The translations under genes and the position numbers were made by a program. This document shows, piece by piece, positions 17,318 to 28,828 of a stretch of 64,000 nucleotides of DNA. The notes beneath the pieces were generated by a model. It was not told where the DNA came from, made no database searches, and saw nothing but the letters and a program-made list of their open reading frames with translations. Location of the stretch: the NCBI GenBank assembly GCA_963782605.1, contig CAWAKK010000005.1, positions 489,922 to 553,921 of the forward strand, given 5' to 3'. This DNA comes from JBDTSW01 sp963782605 (lineage in GTDB: Bacteria > Actinomycetota > Thermoleophilia > Solirubrobacterales > 70-9). Numbering within the stretch: the stretch's first letter is position 1; each line of letters opens with the position of its first letter.

Positions 17318-19315
17318 GTGCCCGACTTCAAGCTGAACCCTGCCTACACGCCCACCGCCGACCAGCCGAAGGCCATCGAATCGCTGGTCGACGGCCTTGC
17401 CGGCGCCGAGCGCAATCAAACGCTGCTTGGAGCCACGGGCACCGGCAAGACCTTCACCATGGCCGGCGTGATCGAGCGGGTACAGCGGCCTGCGCTGGTG
17501 ATCGCACACAACAAGACGCTCGCGGCACAGCTCTGCAACGAGTTCCGCGAGTTCTTCCCCGAGAACAAAGTCGAGTACTTCGTCTCCTACTACGACTACT
17601 ACCAGCCCGAGGCGTACGTCCCCGCGCAGGACCTCTATATCGAGAAGGACTCCTCGATCAACGACGAGATCGATCGCCTCCGTCATGCCGCCACGGCCGC
17701 GCTCCTGGCACGTCGAGACGTCGTCATCGTTGCCTCCGTGTCCTGCATCTACGGGATCGGCTCGCCGGAGCTCTACAAGCGGATGATGCAGCTCTTCAAG
17801 GTCGGGGAGTGGATCGACCGCGAGGAGCTCTTCCGCAAGCTCGTCGGGATGCAGTACGGCCGCAACGACACGATCCTCAGCCGCGGCACGTTCCGGGCCA
17901 AGGGGGAGGTGATCGAGATCTGGAACGCCTACATGGAAACCGCGTTTCGAGTCAACCTCTTCGGTGAGGAGATCGAGTCGATTCACCACTTCGACCCGTT
18001 GACGGGCGAGATCCTCGACGACATCGACCATGTGGCGGTGTGGCCCGCGAGCCACTACGTCACCGAGGAGGAGCAGCTCGAGCGCTCGATCGAGGAGATG
18101 AAGCGCGAGCTGTACGAGCGCCTCGCGTGGTTCGAGGAACGGGGCAAGCTGCTCGAGGCGCATCGGCTGCAGCAGCGCACCGAGTACGACATCGAGATGC
18201 TGAAGGAGCTCGGTTTCTGCAACGGGATCGAGAACTACTCGCGCATCCTCGACGGACGAGCACCGGGAAGCCCACCGCACACCCTCATCGACTACTTCCC
18301 CGAGGACTTCGTCGTCTTCGTCGACGAGTCGCATCAGACGATCCCGCAGCTGGGCGGGATGTACGAGGGCGACCGCTCCCGCAAGCAGACGCTCGTGGAG
18401 CACGGCTTCCGCCTCCCATCGGCGATGGACAACCGCCCGCTGCGGTTCGAGGAGTTCCTCTCGCGCGTCGGGCAGGTGGTGATGTGCTCGGCCACTCCGG
18501 GCGAGTACGAGCGTGCGGAGTCCGCCCGCGTCGTGGAGCAGATCGTACGGCCGACCGGCATCGTCGATCCCGAGGTCGAGGTCCGTGAGACGCGCAACCA
18601 GATCGACGACCTCATGAACGAGATCCGCCGGCGCGCGGACGTCAAGGAGCGCACGCTCGTCACGACCTTGACGAAGAAGATGGCCGAGGACCTGACCGGC
18701 TACCTGCTCGAGAACGGCTTCCGGGTCCGCTACCTGCACTCGGAGGTGGACACGCTCGAGCGGATCCAGATCATCCGCGACCTGCGCCTTGGCGAGTACG
18801 ACGTGCTCGTGGGCGTCAACCTGCTCCGGGAGGGCCTCGATCTTCCGGAGGTGTCCCTGGTCGGGATCCTCGATGCAGACAAGGAGGGCTTCCTGCGGGG
18901 CGAGACAAGCTTGATCCAGACGATCGGCCGCGCCGCCCGCAACGTCGAGGGCAAGGTGCTCATGTACGCGGACAAGGAGACCGAGGCGATGCGCAACGCG
19001 ATCTCCGAGACGGACCGCCGGCGCGAGATCCAGCTCGCCTACAACCGTGAGCACGGAATCACGCCCGAAACGGTCCGCAAGGGCATCTCGGAGATCTCGG
19101 ATTTCCTCGCGATGGAGTCACGCACGACTCCCGCGCGGCGACGCCGGGTGAAGGTCGAGGGCGAGATCGCGAGTCCAGAGCAGCTCCAGAAGATCATCGT
19201 CGAGCTCGAGGAGGAGATGCTGGCCGCCGCCGAGGACCTCCGCTTCGAGGAGGCGGCCCGGATCCGCGACGAGCTCAAGGAGCTCCGCCGCGACCTCGAC
19301 GCCCTGCGGGCCTGA
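17318..19315 (+). CDS. uvrB: Excinuclease ABC subunit B
   Basis: 665 residues, full length. UvrB is the damage-verifying helicase of nucleotide excision repair, working with UvrA and UvrC. Walker A is GATGTGKT at residues 38-45. The beta-hairpin that probes DNA includes YYDYYQPEAYVP (about 90-101). The helicase DEAD-like motif is VDESHQT (about 336), and LREGLDLPEVSLV is motif V. The C-terminal UVR domain (about 625-660) contacts UvrC/UvrA. The GTG start has TACGCT 8 bases upstream and no Shine-Dalgarno sequence. No LexA box is seen here, unlike uvrA. Confidence 0.97.
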   Translation: MPDFKLNPAYTPTADQPKAIESLVDGLAGAERNQTLLGATGTGKTFTMAGVIERVQRPALVIAHNKTLAAQLCNEFREFFPENKVEYFVSYYDYYQPEAYVPAQDLYIEKDSSINDEIDRLRHAATAALLARRDVVIVASVSCIYGIGSPELYKRMMQLFKVGEWIDREELFRKLVGMQYGRNDTILSRGTFRAKGEVIEIWNAYMETAFRVNLFGEEIESIHHFDPLTGEILDDIDHVAVWPASHYVTEEEQLERSIEEMKRELYERLAWFEERGKLLEAHRLQQRTEYDIEMLKELGFCNGIENYSRILDGRAPGSPPHTLIDYFPEDFVVFVDESHQTIPQLGGMYEGDRSRKQTLVEHGFRLPSAMDNRPLRFEEFLSRVGQVVMCSATPGEYERAESARVVEQIVRPTGIVDPEVEVRETRNQIDDLMNEIRRRADVKERTLVTTLTKKMAEDLTGYLLENGFRVRYLHSEVDTLERIQIIRDLRLGEYDVLVGVNLLREGLDLPEVSLVGILDADKEGFLRGETSLIQTIGRAARNVEGKVLMYADKETEAMRNAISETDRRREIQLAYNREHGITPETVRKGISEISDFLAMESRTTPARRRRVKVEGEIASPEQLQKIIVELEEEMLAAAEDLRFEEAARIRDELKELRRDLDALRA

Positions 19316-19353
19316 TCCCGCGCGGGTCACGTAGCTCGCGGTAATCTCGCAGC

Positions 19354-19932
19354 ATGGACCCTGACAAGATCGTCACCGATGTGACCGAGCGCGTGCGTGA
19401 GCTGATCATGGAGGCTCAGGAGCGCGCGGAGGCAATCGTCCGCGAGGCCGAGGCCGACGCAGCCCGCGTGCGTGAGGCCGCGGAGCTGCAGGCGCGTGAG
19501 CGGCTGGCGGAGGTGCGGACCGCGCTCGAGGACCTTCAGGGCAAGCTGGGCGACTCCTCGCCGCAGGCGGAGGTGACCCCAGGTCCCGTCACGGTTCCCG
19601 AGCCGAGCCCGCCCGCCGTGCCCGAGCCGACCCCCGACCCGGTGCCAGACCCCATCCCCGGCCCTGCGCCCGTGCCAGAACCCACGCCGGAGCCGGTGCC
19701 CGAGCCGACGCCCCCGCCGGACGAGGGCGATCCGCCGGCCGCCGCCGACGCGGAGCCCGACACCGCCAACGGCGAGCGCTCAGCGGATAAGGCCGCCGCC
19801 CGGCTCGTCGCCATGAAGATGGCGCTCGACGGTGCCGCGCGCGAGGACATCGACACCCATCTCGCCGCCCATTACGACGTCGAGCACCGCGACAAGCTGC
19901 TCGATGACGTGCTCGCGCGCGCCAAGGCGTAG
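19354..19932 (+). CDS. Coiled-coil and proline-rich protein of unknown function
   Basis: 192 residues in three parts. Residues about 8-60 form a long Ala/Glu/Arg heptad helix (EAQERAEAIVREAEADAARV), a coiled coil like those of DivIVA-type or ATP-synthase stalk proteins. Residues about 72-128 are a low-complexity run of Pro-Glu/Asp-Pro-Thr/Val repeats. Residues about 140-192 form a conserved-looking helical end (MKMALDGAAREDIDTHLAAH). TAATCT lies 6 bases before the ATG, suggesting a leaderless transcript. It sits between uvrB and uvrA, but nothing ties it to repair; a cytoskeletal or division scaffold is equally possible. Confidence 0.75.
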   Translation: MDPDKIVTDVTERVRELIMEAQERAEAIVREAEADAARVREAAELQARERLAEVRTALEDLQGKLGDSSPQAEVTPGPVTVPEPSPPAVPEPTPDPVPDPIPGPAPVPEPTPEPVPEPTPPPDEGDPPAAADAEPDTANGERSADKAAARLVAMKMALDGAAREDIDTHLAAHYDVEHRDKLLDDVLARAKA

Positions 19933-19988
19933 CCGCCGCCGAGCACACAACGCGCAGCTTGCGTGAAGCGTCGCCCGCTCCCCCACGG

Positions 19989-20013
19989 GAACGTCAGTTC
20001 GTATCCCTAGACT
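19989..20013 (+). promoter_or_regulatory. LexA (SOS) box and -10 element upstream of uvrA
   Basis: GAACGTCAGTTC at 19989-20000 matches the Gram-positive/actinobacterial LexA pattern GAAC-N4-GTTC exactly in both half sites. TAGACT at 20008-20013 is a good -10, and the GTG start follows 10 bases later. The box therefore falls in the -35/-10 region, where bound LexA would block RNA polymerase. Confidence 0.7.
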
Positions 20014-20023
20014 GGTTGGGGCT

Positions 20024-22981
<2,958 letters not shown>

Positions 22982-23119
22982 CTAGGGTTCGAGTATGTGC
23001 GTGACCGACTTGCAGGTGGCCCTCGCGATGGCTCGCGCCAGGCTTGATGCGCGGCGTCCGAAGACGCCCGCCGCTCCGCCAGCGCCCGGCACATCGCCAG
23101 CATCCGCCGTTCTGGCGCG

Positions 23120-23719
23120 TTGAGCGAGCTTCAGGCCTGGCGCACATGGGCGGTGAAGCGCCGCTGGTACGAGCGCAACCGGCGGTTGCGCCGTCGCTTC
23201 AGGATCAACCGGCACGCCGCGAAGGGTGGGTTCTTCATCCGCTATCCGGTGGAGGGCGAGGTGCTCGAGACGCTGGACTCGGGGCGGCTTCGCATCGGCC
23301 GCGACACCCTGCTTGAGCCGGGCTGCTGGCTCACGCTCGGCCCCGAGGCCCGCATCTCGATCGGCACGGGCTGTTTCCTCAATCGCGGCACGATGCTGGC
23401 TTCCCACGAGCTGATCGAGGTTGGCGACCACGTGATGTTCGCCAACGGGTGCTTCGTGGGCGACGCGGACCATCGCTATGACGACCCCACGAAGCCGATC
23501 ACGCAGCAGGGCTTCACCGGTCGGGGGCCGGTTCTCATCGGCTCGAACGTGTGGTTCGGCGTCAACTGCGTGATCACGGGCGGCGTCTCCATCGGCGACC
23601 GGGCCGTGATCGGATCGAATTCGGTCGTCACCAAGGATGTCCCGGCGGGTGTGATCGCGGCGGGCGTCCCGGCCAAAGTGCTCCGGGAGATCGAGTTCCA
23701 GCCCCGCGAGGACAAGTAG
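23120..23719 (+). CDS. Acyltransferase with left-handed beta-helix (hexapeptide repeat)
   Basis: 199 residues. The middle and C-terminus carry hexapeptide repeats typical of the LbH acyltransferases: ISIGTGCFLNRGTML, then IEVGDHVMFANGCFVG, then VLIGSNVWFGVNCVI and VSIGDRAVIGSNSVV. The closing AAGVPAKVLREI is the standard tail of the WbbJ/maltose O-acetyltransferase branch. The catalytic His is likely in DADHRYDD. These enzymes acetylate sugars of envelope polysaccharides from acetyl-CoA. The TTG start at 23120 puts the basic N-terminal helix (RWYERNRRLRRRF) in the protein. Acceptor sugar unknown. Confidence 0.85.
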   Translation: MSELQAWRTWAVKRRWYERNRRLRRRFRINRHAAKGGFFIRYPVEGEVLETLDSGRLRIGRDTLLEPGCWLTLGPEARISIGTGCFLNRGTMLASHELIEVGDHVMFANGCFVGDADHRYDDPTKPITQQGFTGRGPVLIGSNVWFGVNCVITGGVSIGDRAVIGSNSVVTKDVPAGVIAAGVPAKVLREIEFQPREDK

Positions 23720-23730
23720 GTTCCCGGGCC

Positions 23731-24240
23731 ATGCGCCGAGCGCTCTCAGCCGCGGTCTTGTGCCTCCTCCTGTGCGGACTGGTTGCCTGCGGGGAGAAGG
23801 AGGAGTCGGGCGAGGCCGATCCGAGCGCCGGGTCGACCGCCACGGGCACGACGACGACGGCCACCGGTGGAGGGAACGCCGATGCGGGCCCCGACGCCGA
23901 CGGCGGCGACGGCAAGCAGAGCCCTGAGGAGCTGGTGGAGGTAGCGGTGGTAGCGGTGGTCGGCGGAGGCGACCCGGTCGCGGCGTGCGCGGAGCTGGTC
24001 ACGCCCGCGTACGTGGAGACGGCCTATGGGGATGAGCAAGGCTGTCGTGCCGCGGTCGCGGCACAGGGCTCGTTCGACGTGAACGTCGAGGAGATCGAGA
24101 TCGAGGGCTCGCGCGCATCGGCGGTGGCGAGGCCCTCCTCAGGCCCCAACCAGGGCGAGAAGCTGACAGTGCGCTTGGTGGAGGAGGGCCCCGTCTGGAA
24201 GGTCGACTTTCTGCGTTCGAATGCCCCGGCGGGCCCTTAA
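23731..24240 (+). CDS. Lipoprotein of unknown function
   Basis: 169 residues. A signal peptide (RRALSAAVLCLLLCG) ends in the lipobox LVAC, so Cys20 is the likely lipidation site. A Thr/Gly/Ala-rich linker (about 30-60) follows. The C-terminal domain (about 65-169) has two cysteines (AACAEL and GCRAAV) and an alpha+beta pattern like DUF4878/NTF2-like lipoproteins. The ATG at 23731 is 11 bases after the acyltransferase stop, so the two may be co-transcribed. The stop overlaps that of the convergent yjbQ by 4 bases. Confidence 0.8.
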   Translation: MRRALSAAVLCLLLCGLVACGEKEESGEADPSAGSTATGTTTTATGGGNADAGPDADGGDGKQSPEELVEVAVVAVVGGGDPVAACAELVTPAYVETAYGDEQGCRAAVAAQGSFDVNVEEIEIEGSRASAVARPSSGPNQGEKLTVRLVEEGPVWKVDFLRSNAPAGP

Positions 24241-24656
24241 GACTTCGCCACCTGCACGATCACGGTGCGCTCGCGCGGGCGGTCGTCGAAGTCGATCAGG
24301 ACGAGCTGCTGCCAGGTCCCGAGCGCAAGGCTTCCACCCGTCACCGGCACGACCTCTGACGGGCCGATCACCGTGGCGCGCTGGTGCGCGTGGGAGTTGG
24401 AGTCATGGTTCAGCCGGTTGTGCTCGTAATCGCCCTGAACGGGGACCAGCCTGTCGAGAAGCGCCCGGAGATCCTGCACGCCCCCGGGTTCGAACTCCAT
24501 CGTCGTGATCGCTGCCGTCGAGCCCTGGACGAACGTCGCGGCTTGCCCGGTAGTTGCGTTCGCGTTCGCGACGGCGGCTTCGACCTCGCCGGTGATGTCG
24601 ACCACGTCGCCGTCGCCGCGGGTGGAGAACGAGAGCTCTGTGGTGTAGAGGTTCAC
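24237..24656 (-). CDS. YjbQ family (UPF0047) protein
   Basis: 139 residues, the full length of the family. Conserved features are the small-residue/His core of HNRLNHDSNSHAHQRATVIG (about 82-101), and GTWQQLVLIDFDDRPRER at the end. YjbQ proteins form trimers; E. coli YjbQ has a weak thiamine-phosphate synthase activity, but the main role is unknown. The GTG start is preceded by GGAGG. It is convergent with the lipoprotein gene and isolated from the next minus-strand gene by a terminator. Confidence 0.9.
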   Translation of the reverse strand: MNLYTTELSFSTRGDGDVVDITGEVEAAVANANATTGQAATFVQGSTAAITTMEFEPGGVQDLRALLDRLVPVQGDYEHNRLNHDSNSHAHQRATVIGPSEVVPVTGGSLALGTWQQLVLIDFDDRPRERTVIVQVAKS

Positions 24657-24695
24657 GACCTCCGGTCAGCCTGCCACATCAGTCTCAAAGTAGGA

Positions 24696-24719
24696 CGGGC
24701 CGGGCTTTCGCCCGGCCCG
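24696..24719 (-). terminator. Hairpin terminator of the DUF378 gene
   Basis: CGGGCCGGGC and GCCCGGCCCG form a perfect 10-base-pair stem with a four-base loop. It lies 58 bases downstream of the minus-strand DUF378 stop codon and upstream of yjbQ. There is no strong T-run. Confidence 0.7.
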
Positions 24720-24777
24720 CCTGTCCCGCCTCTCTTCCCTTACGCGCGCGAACGCGTAACGGATTGGAGGTGCCGGA

Positions 24778-25008
24778 CTAGACGCCCCTCGGATGTGGGC
24801 CGTGACCAGCGGTCACGGACTCCGCGAGGCGCGGCACGAACATCAATCCGGCGATTCCGACGAGCACGTAGATCACGTCGGTAACGGTGCCGGTGCCGAA
24901 GATCTCGGCGATGACGTTGGTGTCCGTGAGGGCGAGAATGCCCCAGTTGAGCGCGCCGAGGATCAGCAACAGCAGACCCAGCGGCTCAAACCTCTTCAGC
25001 ATCTCCAT
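24778..25008 (-). CDS. DUF378 small membrane protein
   Basis: About 76 residues. Two hydrophobic helices carry the DUF378 fingerprint: LGALNWGILAL in the first and TDVIYVLVGIAGL in the second. Function is unknown; such proteins are widespread small inner-membrane proteins. The frame opens at a GTG (25017), but the ATG at 25008 has AAAGG at a better distance. It stands alone between the terminator and the panB gene. Confidence 0.8.
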   Translation of the reverse strand: MEMLKRFEPLGLLLLILGALNWGILALTDTNVIAEIFGTGTVTDVIYVLVGIAGLMFVPRLAESVTAGHGPHPRGV

Positions 25009-25132
25009 CTCTTTCACCTTTCATCTGCTCAGACGAAGGTTCCGGCCGGAAGCACCTCGTGCGTTATCAGCACGCTATTTACACTCGACGGCACCCCCGG
25101 TTACCCCGTTTGGGTGAGCTGGGAGTGGGCTG

Positions 25133-26041
25133 TCAGATCTCCGTCGCGGACCAGTCCCAGGAGCGCCCCGCGAGGCTCTCCTTCTCGAGGTAGGAGCGAA
25201 ACTCCGCCAGCTCTGGAGGAGGCACGCTGTAGATGTGCTCCGGCCCGGGGAAGCCATGGGTGCGTACGTCTTCGGCGTAGGCGCGCAGCCCCGCGACCAT
25301 CGCGTCGTGGATCTCCGCGTAGCGCTTGACGAACTTCGCGGCATGCCCCTGGTAGATACCGAGCAGGTCGTGGAAGACAAGGACCTGGCCATCGGTGCCG
25401 CCACCGGCCCCGATGCCGATCACGGGTGCCTCGAGCTTGGCGACCAGGGCCTCGCTCACCGCCGCGGGCACGGCCTCGAACACGATCGCGAAGCAACCGA
25501 CCGACTCCAGCGCGAGCGCCTCCTCCGCGATCTCGATCGCGCGATTGGCGGTTTTTCCCTGGGCCGTGAAGCCGCCGAGGGCCGTGGCGGATTGCGGGGT
25601 CAGGCCGACGTGACCCATCACTGGGATCCCGGCCCGGATGATCGCCCGTGCGCGGTCGACCGAGGAGCCACCGCGCTCGAGCTTGACGGCATCGCAGCCA
25701 GCCTCTTTTACGAATCGCTGGGCGGTCTCGATCGCCTGCTCGTTGGAGCGCTCGTACGAGCCGAACGGCAGGTCTCCCACGAGCAACGGGGTGCGCAGGC
25801 CGCGGCGGACCGCTGCCGCCAGCATCAGCATCTCGTCGAGGCCGATGGGCACGGTCGATTCATAGCCGAGCACCGTCATCGCGGCCGTGTCGCCGACCAG
25901 GACGAGGTCCACGCCCGCCTCCTCGACGGCGAGCGCGGAGGGGTGGTCGTAGGCCGTGACCATCACGATGGGCTCGCCGGCGCGCTTCATCTCGGCCAGG
26001 CGAGGAAGGGTCATCGGGGCGCGGTCGCTGCTGGTGCTCAT
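25133..26041 (-). CDS. panB: Ketopantoate hydroxymethyltransferase
   Basis: 302 residues. PanB adds a hydroxymethyl group from methylene-tetrahydrofolate to 2-oxoisovalerate, the first step of pantothenate synthesis. The family core is present: VTAYDHPSALAVEEAGVD, VGDTAAMTVLGYEST with the metal Asp, and GDLPFGSYE. Gly-rich IGIGAGGGTDGQVLV follows near residue 205. It is the last gene of the DUF2520-panC-panB operon; its ATG overlaps the panC stop (ATGA). About 30 extra residues at the C-terminus (YSVPPPELAEFRSYLEK) are normal for this group. Confidence 0.96.
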   Translation of the reverse strand: MSTSSDRAPMTLPRLAEMKRAGEPIVMVTAYDHPSALAVEEAGVDLVLVGDTAAMTVLGYESTVPIGLDEMLMLAAAVRRGLRTPLLVGDLPFGSYERSNEQAIETAQRFVKEAGCDAVKLERGGSSVDRARAIIRAGIPVMGHVGLTPQSATALGGFTAQGKTANRAIEIAEEALALESVGCFAIVFEAVPAAVSEALVAKLEAPVIGIGAGGGTDGQVLVFHDLLGIYQGHAAKFVKRYAEIHDAMVAGLRAYAEDVRTHGFPGPEHIYSVPPPELAEFRSYLEKESLAGRSWDWSATEI

Positions 26042-26934
26042 CGGGTGTCCTCCGTTCGCTCGCTGTCCGCGTCCGAGCCGGCTGGCTCGATCACGATGTT
26101 GTCGATCAGGCGCGCTGCTCCGATCTGCGCGGCCACCGCCAGCAGCACCGGGCGCCCGTTGAATGCCGCGACGGGTGTGAGGTCCTCCGCGTCGCGGGCC
26201 TCGAGGTACTCGGGCTCGATTCCCGCTGAGGCCAACTCGGCGCGGGCTACGTCCATGGCCGCGTCGAGCTCGGAGAAGGCATTCACCGCCTCCTCCGCCG
26301 CGGTCAGCGCGCGCGATAGTGACACTGCTCGCTCGCGCTCCGGCGGGGACAGGTATTCGTTGCGCGAGCTCAGCGCAAGCCCGTCACCGGCGCGCACGGT
26401 GGGGAGTACCACGATCTCGACCGGGAAGTCGAGATCGCGCACGAGGCGGCGGATGACGAGCGCCTGCTGAGCGTCCTTCTGGCCGAAGTAGGCGACGTCG
26501 GGCAAGACCGTGTTCAGCAGCTTGGCAACCACCGTGGCGACGCCACGAAAGTGCTCTGGCCCGCGACGCTCGCGATCCCCGCAGAGGACATCCGCGAGCC
26601 CACCGCCGACCTCGACACTCGTGGCGAACCCGGGCGGGTAGACCTCGCCGACGCTTGGCGCGTACAGGATGTCCACGCCAGCTCCCTCGGCGCTGGTGCT
26701 GTCGCGCTCGGGGTCCCGCGGGTAGCTCTCCAGGTCCTCGTTTGGCCCGAACTGCGCCGGGTTTACGAAGAGGCTCATGACGACGACGTCGCAGCCCTCC
26801 CGTGCTGCCCGCAGCAGGGACAGATGCCCATCGTGTAGATGGCCCATCGTGGGAACGAGACCGATCGAGCAGCCCTCCTCACGCGTGGGCGCCAAGAGCT
26901 CGCGCAGCTTCACCTTGGTGCGGACGAGCTTCAT
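26038..26934 (-). CDS. panC: Pantothenate synthetase
   Basis: 298 residues. PanC joins pantoate and beta-alanine using ATP. Nucleotidylyltransferase motifs are visible: VPTMGHLHDGHLSLL (HxGH at about 34-37), VNPAQFGPNEDLESYPR, FGQKDAQQ and the SSRN motif (about 182). The frame is open far upstream through the DUF2520 gene in another frame, but the ATG at 26934 gives the standard MKLVRT start and overlaps the DUF2520 stop as TCAT/ATGA. Co-transcribed with panB; together they need only ketopantoate reduction to make pantothenate. Confidence 0.96.
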   Translation of the reverse strand: MKLVRTKVKLRELLAPTREEGCSIGLVPTMGHLHDGHLSLLRAAREGCDVVVMSLFVNPAQFGPNEDLESYPRDPERDSTSAEGAGVDILYAPSVGEVYPPGFATSVEVGGGLADVLCGDRERRGPEHFRGVATVVAKLLNTVLPDVAYFGQKDAQQALVIRRLVRDLDFPVEIVVLPTVRAGDGLALSSRNEYLSPPERERAVSLSRALTAAEEAVNAFSELDAAMDVARAELASAGIEPEYLEARDAEDLTPVAAFNGRPVLLAVAAQIGAARLIDNIVIEPAGSDADSERTEDTR

Positions 26935-27794
26935 GTCCGTCGCGCCACGTCGCGGGTACGCTCGGCTAGCGCCTCGTAGAGGGGGATCAGGTCGGGCGCC
27001 GTTTCGCGCAGGGCCGCGAGGTGCCGCTCGACGGTCGCCTCGTCCCCGCGCGCGATCGGGCCGGTGAGTGCCTGTGACCCGCGTTCGGACCAGTTCACGG
27101 CCGAACGAAGGACCAGTGGCGCCAGGAGCTCGCGCGCGTCGTCGATGCCAGCCTCGTGCAGCAGCTCCGTTGCCGACTCTTGCAAGGCCACCAGGAAGTT
27201 CGACGCGATCGCCGCGGCCGCGTGGTAGGCGGCCCGGCTCTCCTCGGGAACGGCGAAGGGGCGCATGCCGAGCGCCGTGGCGAGATCGGCGGCGAGCTCG
27301 TCCGCGGCGGGGCTTCCGCCGGAGATCGCGCACGGCGCGCCAGTCAGGTCGCTCGCGTCGTCGGGAATCGTCTGCAGCGGATGCAGGCTGAACGTCTCGG
27401 CGCCCCGCGCGGAGGCGGCGTCCAAGGCGCCCAGGCCGGTGGCGCCGCTCGTGTGGCCGACGAAGCGAAGCGATGGCACGCTGTCGGCGAGTTGCGCGCA
27501 GGCCGCTTCGATGGCGTCGTCGGGAACACAGAGGAGCGCGGCTTCGGCGCCCGTCCTGGCAACTTCCGAGTGCTCGCGGCCGGCGGAGATGTAGTCCAGG
27601 CCGCCGGCCTGCGCGGCGCGGGCGATCGCCCCACCAACGCGACCACTGCCGATGAGAGCGAGCTTCGGCAGCGATGCGCCTCCGGCGCGATCGCCGGCGG
27701 CTTCGGGTCGATCCCGTTCCAGTTCCCTCGCGGAGATACCAGACGGCTTCAAGGTGGTGTCAGCTTTCTGCCGGGCCGTCCCCGGCTGGTCCAC
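26931..27794 (-). CDS. Rossmann-like and DUF2520 domain protein, possible ketopantoate reductase substitute
   Basis: 287 residues. The NAD(P)-binding motif GSGRVGGAIARAA is at about 49-61, after an unconserved leader that may mean a later start. HTSGATG and FSLHPLQTIPD follow, then a helical DUF2520 domain (about 165-287) with AAAAIASNFLVAL, resembling the dimerisation domain of 6-phosphogluconate-dehydrogenase-like reductases. It overlaps panC by 4 bases as first gene of the operon. PanE, the usual ketopantoate reductase, also belongs to that superfamily, so this protein may fill the missing step; that is inference. The GTG at 27794 is the only clear alternative to a CTG near codon 42. Confidence 0.85.
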   Translation of the reverse strand: MDQPGTARQKADTTLKPSGISARELERDRPEAAGDRAGGASLPKLALIGSGRVGGAIARAAQAGGLDYISAGREHSEVARTGAEAALLCVPDDAIEAACAQLADSVPSLRFVGHTSGATGLGALDAASARGAETFSLHPLQTIPDDASDLTGAPCAISGGSPAADELAADLATALGMRPFAVPEESRAAYHAAAAIASNFLVALQESATELLHEAGIDDARELLAPLVLRSAVNWSERGSQALTGPIARGDEATVERHLAALRETAPDLIPLYEALAERTRDVARRT

Positions 27795-27861
27795 GCCTCA
27801 CGATGAGGTCGCGGCCTTCCGAAATTGTAGTTCGTACAGCCACCTGATCCGCCGTCACCTC

Positions 27862-27867
27862 TACGAT
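27862..27867 (+). promoter_or_regulatory. -10-like TACGAT of a leaderless promoter (FmdB-headed operon)
   Basis: TACGAT is followed by six bases and the GTG of the zinc-ribbon gene, and no Shine-Dalgarno sequence is present. The 79-base gap to the divergent DUF2520 start would hold both promoters; TACAAT on the minus strand at 27829-27824 is the candidate for the other one. Confidence 0.35.
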
Positions 27868-27873
27868 CGAGCG

Positions 27874-28155
27874 GTGCCCATCTATGAGTTCGAGTGCGAG
27901 GACTGTGGGGCCGAGTTCGAGGAGATCGTGCCAGCCGAGACCGCCTCCACGATCTGCCGCGAATGTGGCTCGCGGCGCACCGCGCGGCGCTACTCGCCGC
28001 AGGCGGCGACGTTCAAGCTCGTAAAGACCCCCGGGGCGGCACGGGTGCAGGAGGCCCGCAACGCGAATCTCCGAGGTGAGACGAAGGCGAACTTCAAGCG
28101 TCGCCGCCAGGGGGCTCGCGACGCCAAGCGCAAGGCGAGCGGTGGCGACGGCTGA
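27874..28155 (+). CDS. FmdB-type zinc ribbon protein
   Basis: 93 residues. The N-terminus MPIYEFECEDCG with CxxC at 8-11 and a second CxxC at 28-31 (CREC) is the FmdB/CxxC-CxxC regulatory zinc-ribbon signature. The C-terminal half is basic (FKRRRQGARDAKRKA). FmdB-like proteins are often found near repair or ribosome genes, but their role is unproven. The GTG at 27874 is used because every family member starts directly with this motif. The gene overlaps the uracil-DNA glycosylase by 14 bases. Confidence 0.88.
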   Translation: MPIYEFECEDCGAEFEEIVPAETASTICRECGSRRTARRYSPQAATFKLVKTPGAARVQEARNANLRGETKANFKRRRQGARDAKRKASGGDG

Positions 28156-28828
28156 CGCGACCGAGCGCCGCGAGCGGCTGGTGGAGGTCTACCGCGATGC
28201 CTCCGAATGCACCCTGTGCCCCCTCGCCGCCACCCGCACGAACGTCGTTTTCGGCAATGGGAACTCAGACGCCGACCTCATGTTCGTCGGCGAGGCTCCC
28301 GGTGCGGAGGAGGACCGGCAGGGGATCCCGTTCGTGGGGCGGGCCGGGAACCTTCTGACGCAGCTCCTCGGGGAGATCGGGATGGGCCGCGACGACGTGT
28401 TTGTCGCGAATGTCCTGAAATGCCGCCCCCCTGGCAACCGCGACCCACAGCCGGTCGAGATCGAAACGTGCCAGCCGTATCTCGACAAGCAGGTTGAGCT
28501 GATCCAGCCGCGCGTCATCGCGACGCTCGGCAACTTCGCGACGAAGCTCCTGACGGGAAGCCAGACGGGGATCACCAGGGTTCGCGGAGCGCCTCAGGTC
28601 CACGAGCTGGGCGGGCGCACGGTCTTCCTGCTGCCGCTGTTTCACCCGGCGGCTGCGTTGAGGACGCCCGCGCTGGTCGAGACGCTCCGCCAGGACCTGC
28701 GCACGATTCCCGACTTGCTCGCGCGTGAGCCGGGCGCCTTGGCGCGGGCGGACGACGTCGACCCGGAGCCTGCCGGCGAGGAGATGGCATCCCAGCGCAC
28801 GGCCGACCAGCTCGGCCTCTTCGGTTGA
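28142..28828 (+). CDS. Uracil-DNA glycosylase, family 4 (iron-sulfur)
   Basis: 228 residues from the GTG at 28142. It removes uracil from DNA. Family 4 features are the motif GEAPG at 50-54 followed by EEDRQGIPFVGRAG, and LFHPAAALR near 175. Four cysteines, 23, 26, 94 and 110, are spaced as the ligands of the 4Fe-4S cluster of this family. The open frame continues upstream inside the zinc-ribbon gene, but those residues are not conserved. The stop overlaps the TTG of tsaE (TTGA). Confidence 0.92.
   Translation: MATADATERRERLVEVYRDASECTLCPLAATRTNVVFGNGNSDADLMFVGEAPGAEEDRQGIPFVGRAGNLLTQLLGEIGMGRDDVFVANVLKCRPPGNRDPQPVEIETCQPYLDKQVELIQPRVIATLGNFATKLLTGSQTGITRVRGAPQVHELGGRTVFLLPLFHPAAALRTPALVETLRQDLRTIPDLLAREPGALARADDVDPEPAGEEMASQRTADQLGLFG

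Noticed and set aside
19590..19720. Repeat-rich DNA of the coiled-coil gene as a tandem repeat element
   Set aside because: The repetition encodes Pro-Glu/Asp-Pro-Thr/Val and is imperfect at DNA level, so it is protein low complexity.
22995..23123. 42-codon ATG frame between uvrA and the acyltransferase, ending in TTGA overlap
   Set aside because: About 74 percent of codons end in G/C, lower than real genes here, and the product is Ala/Pro/Arg-rich with no family or ribosome site. The overlap may be chance.
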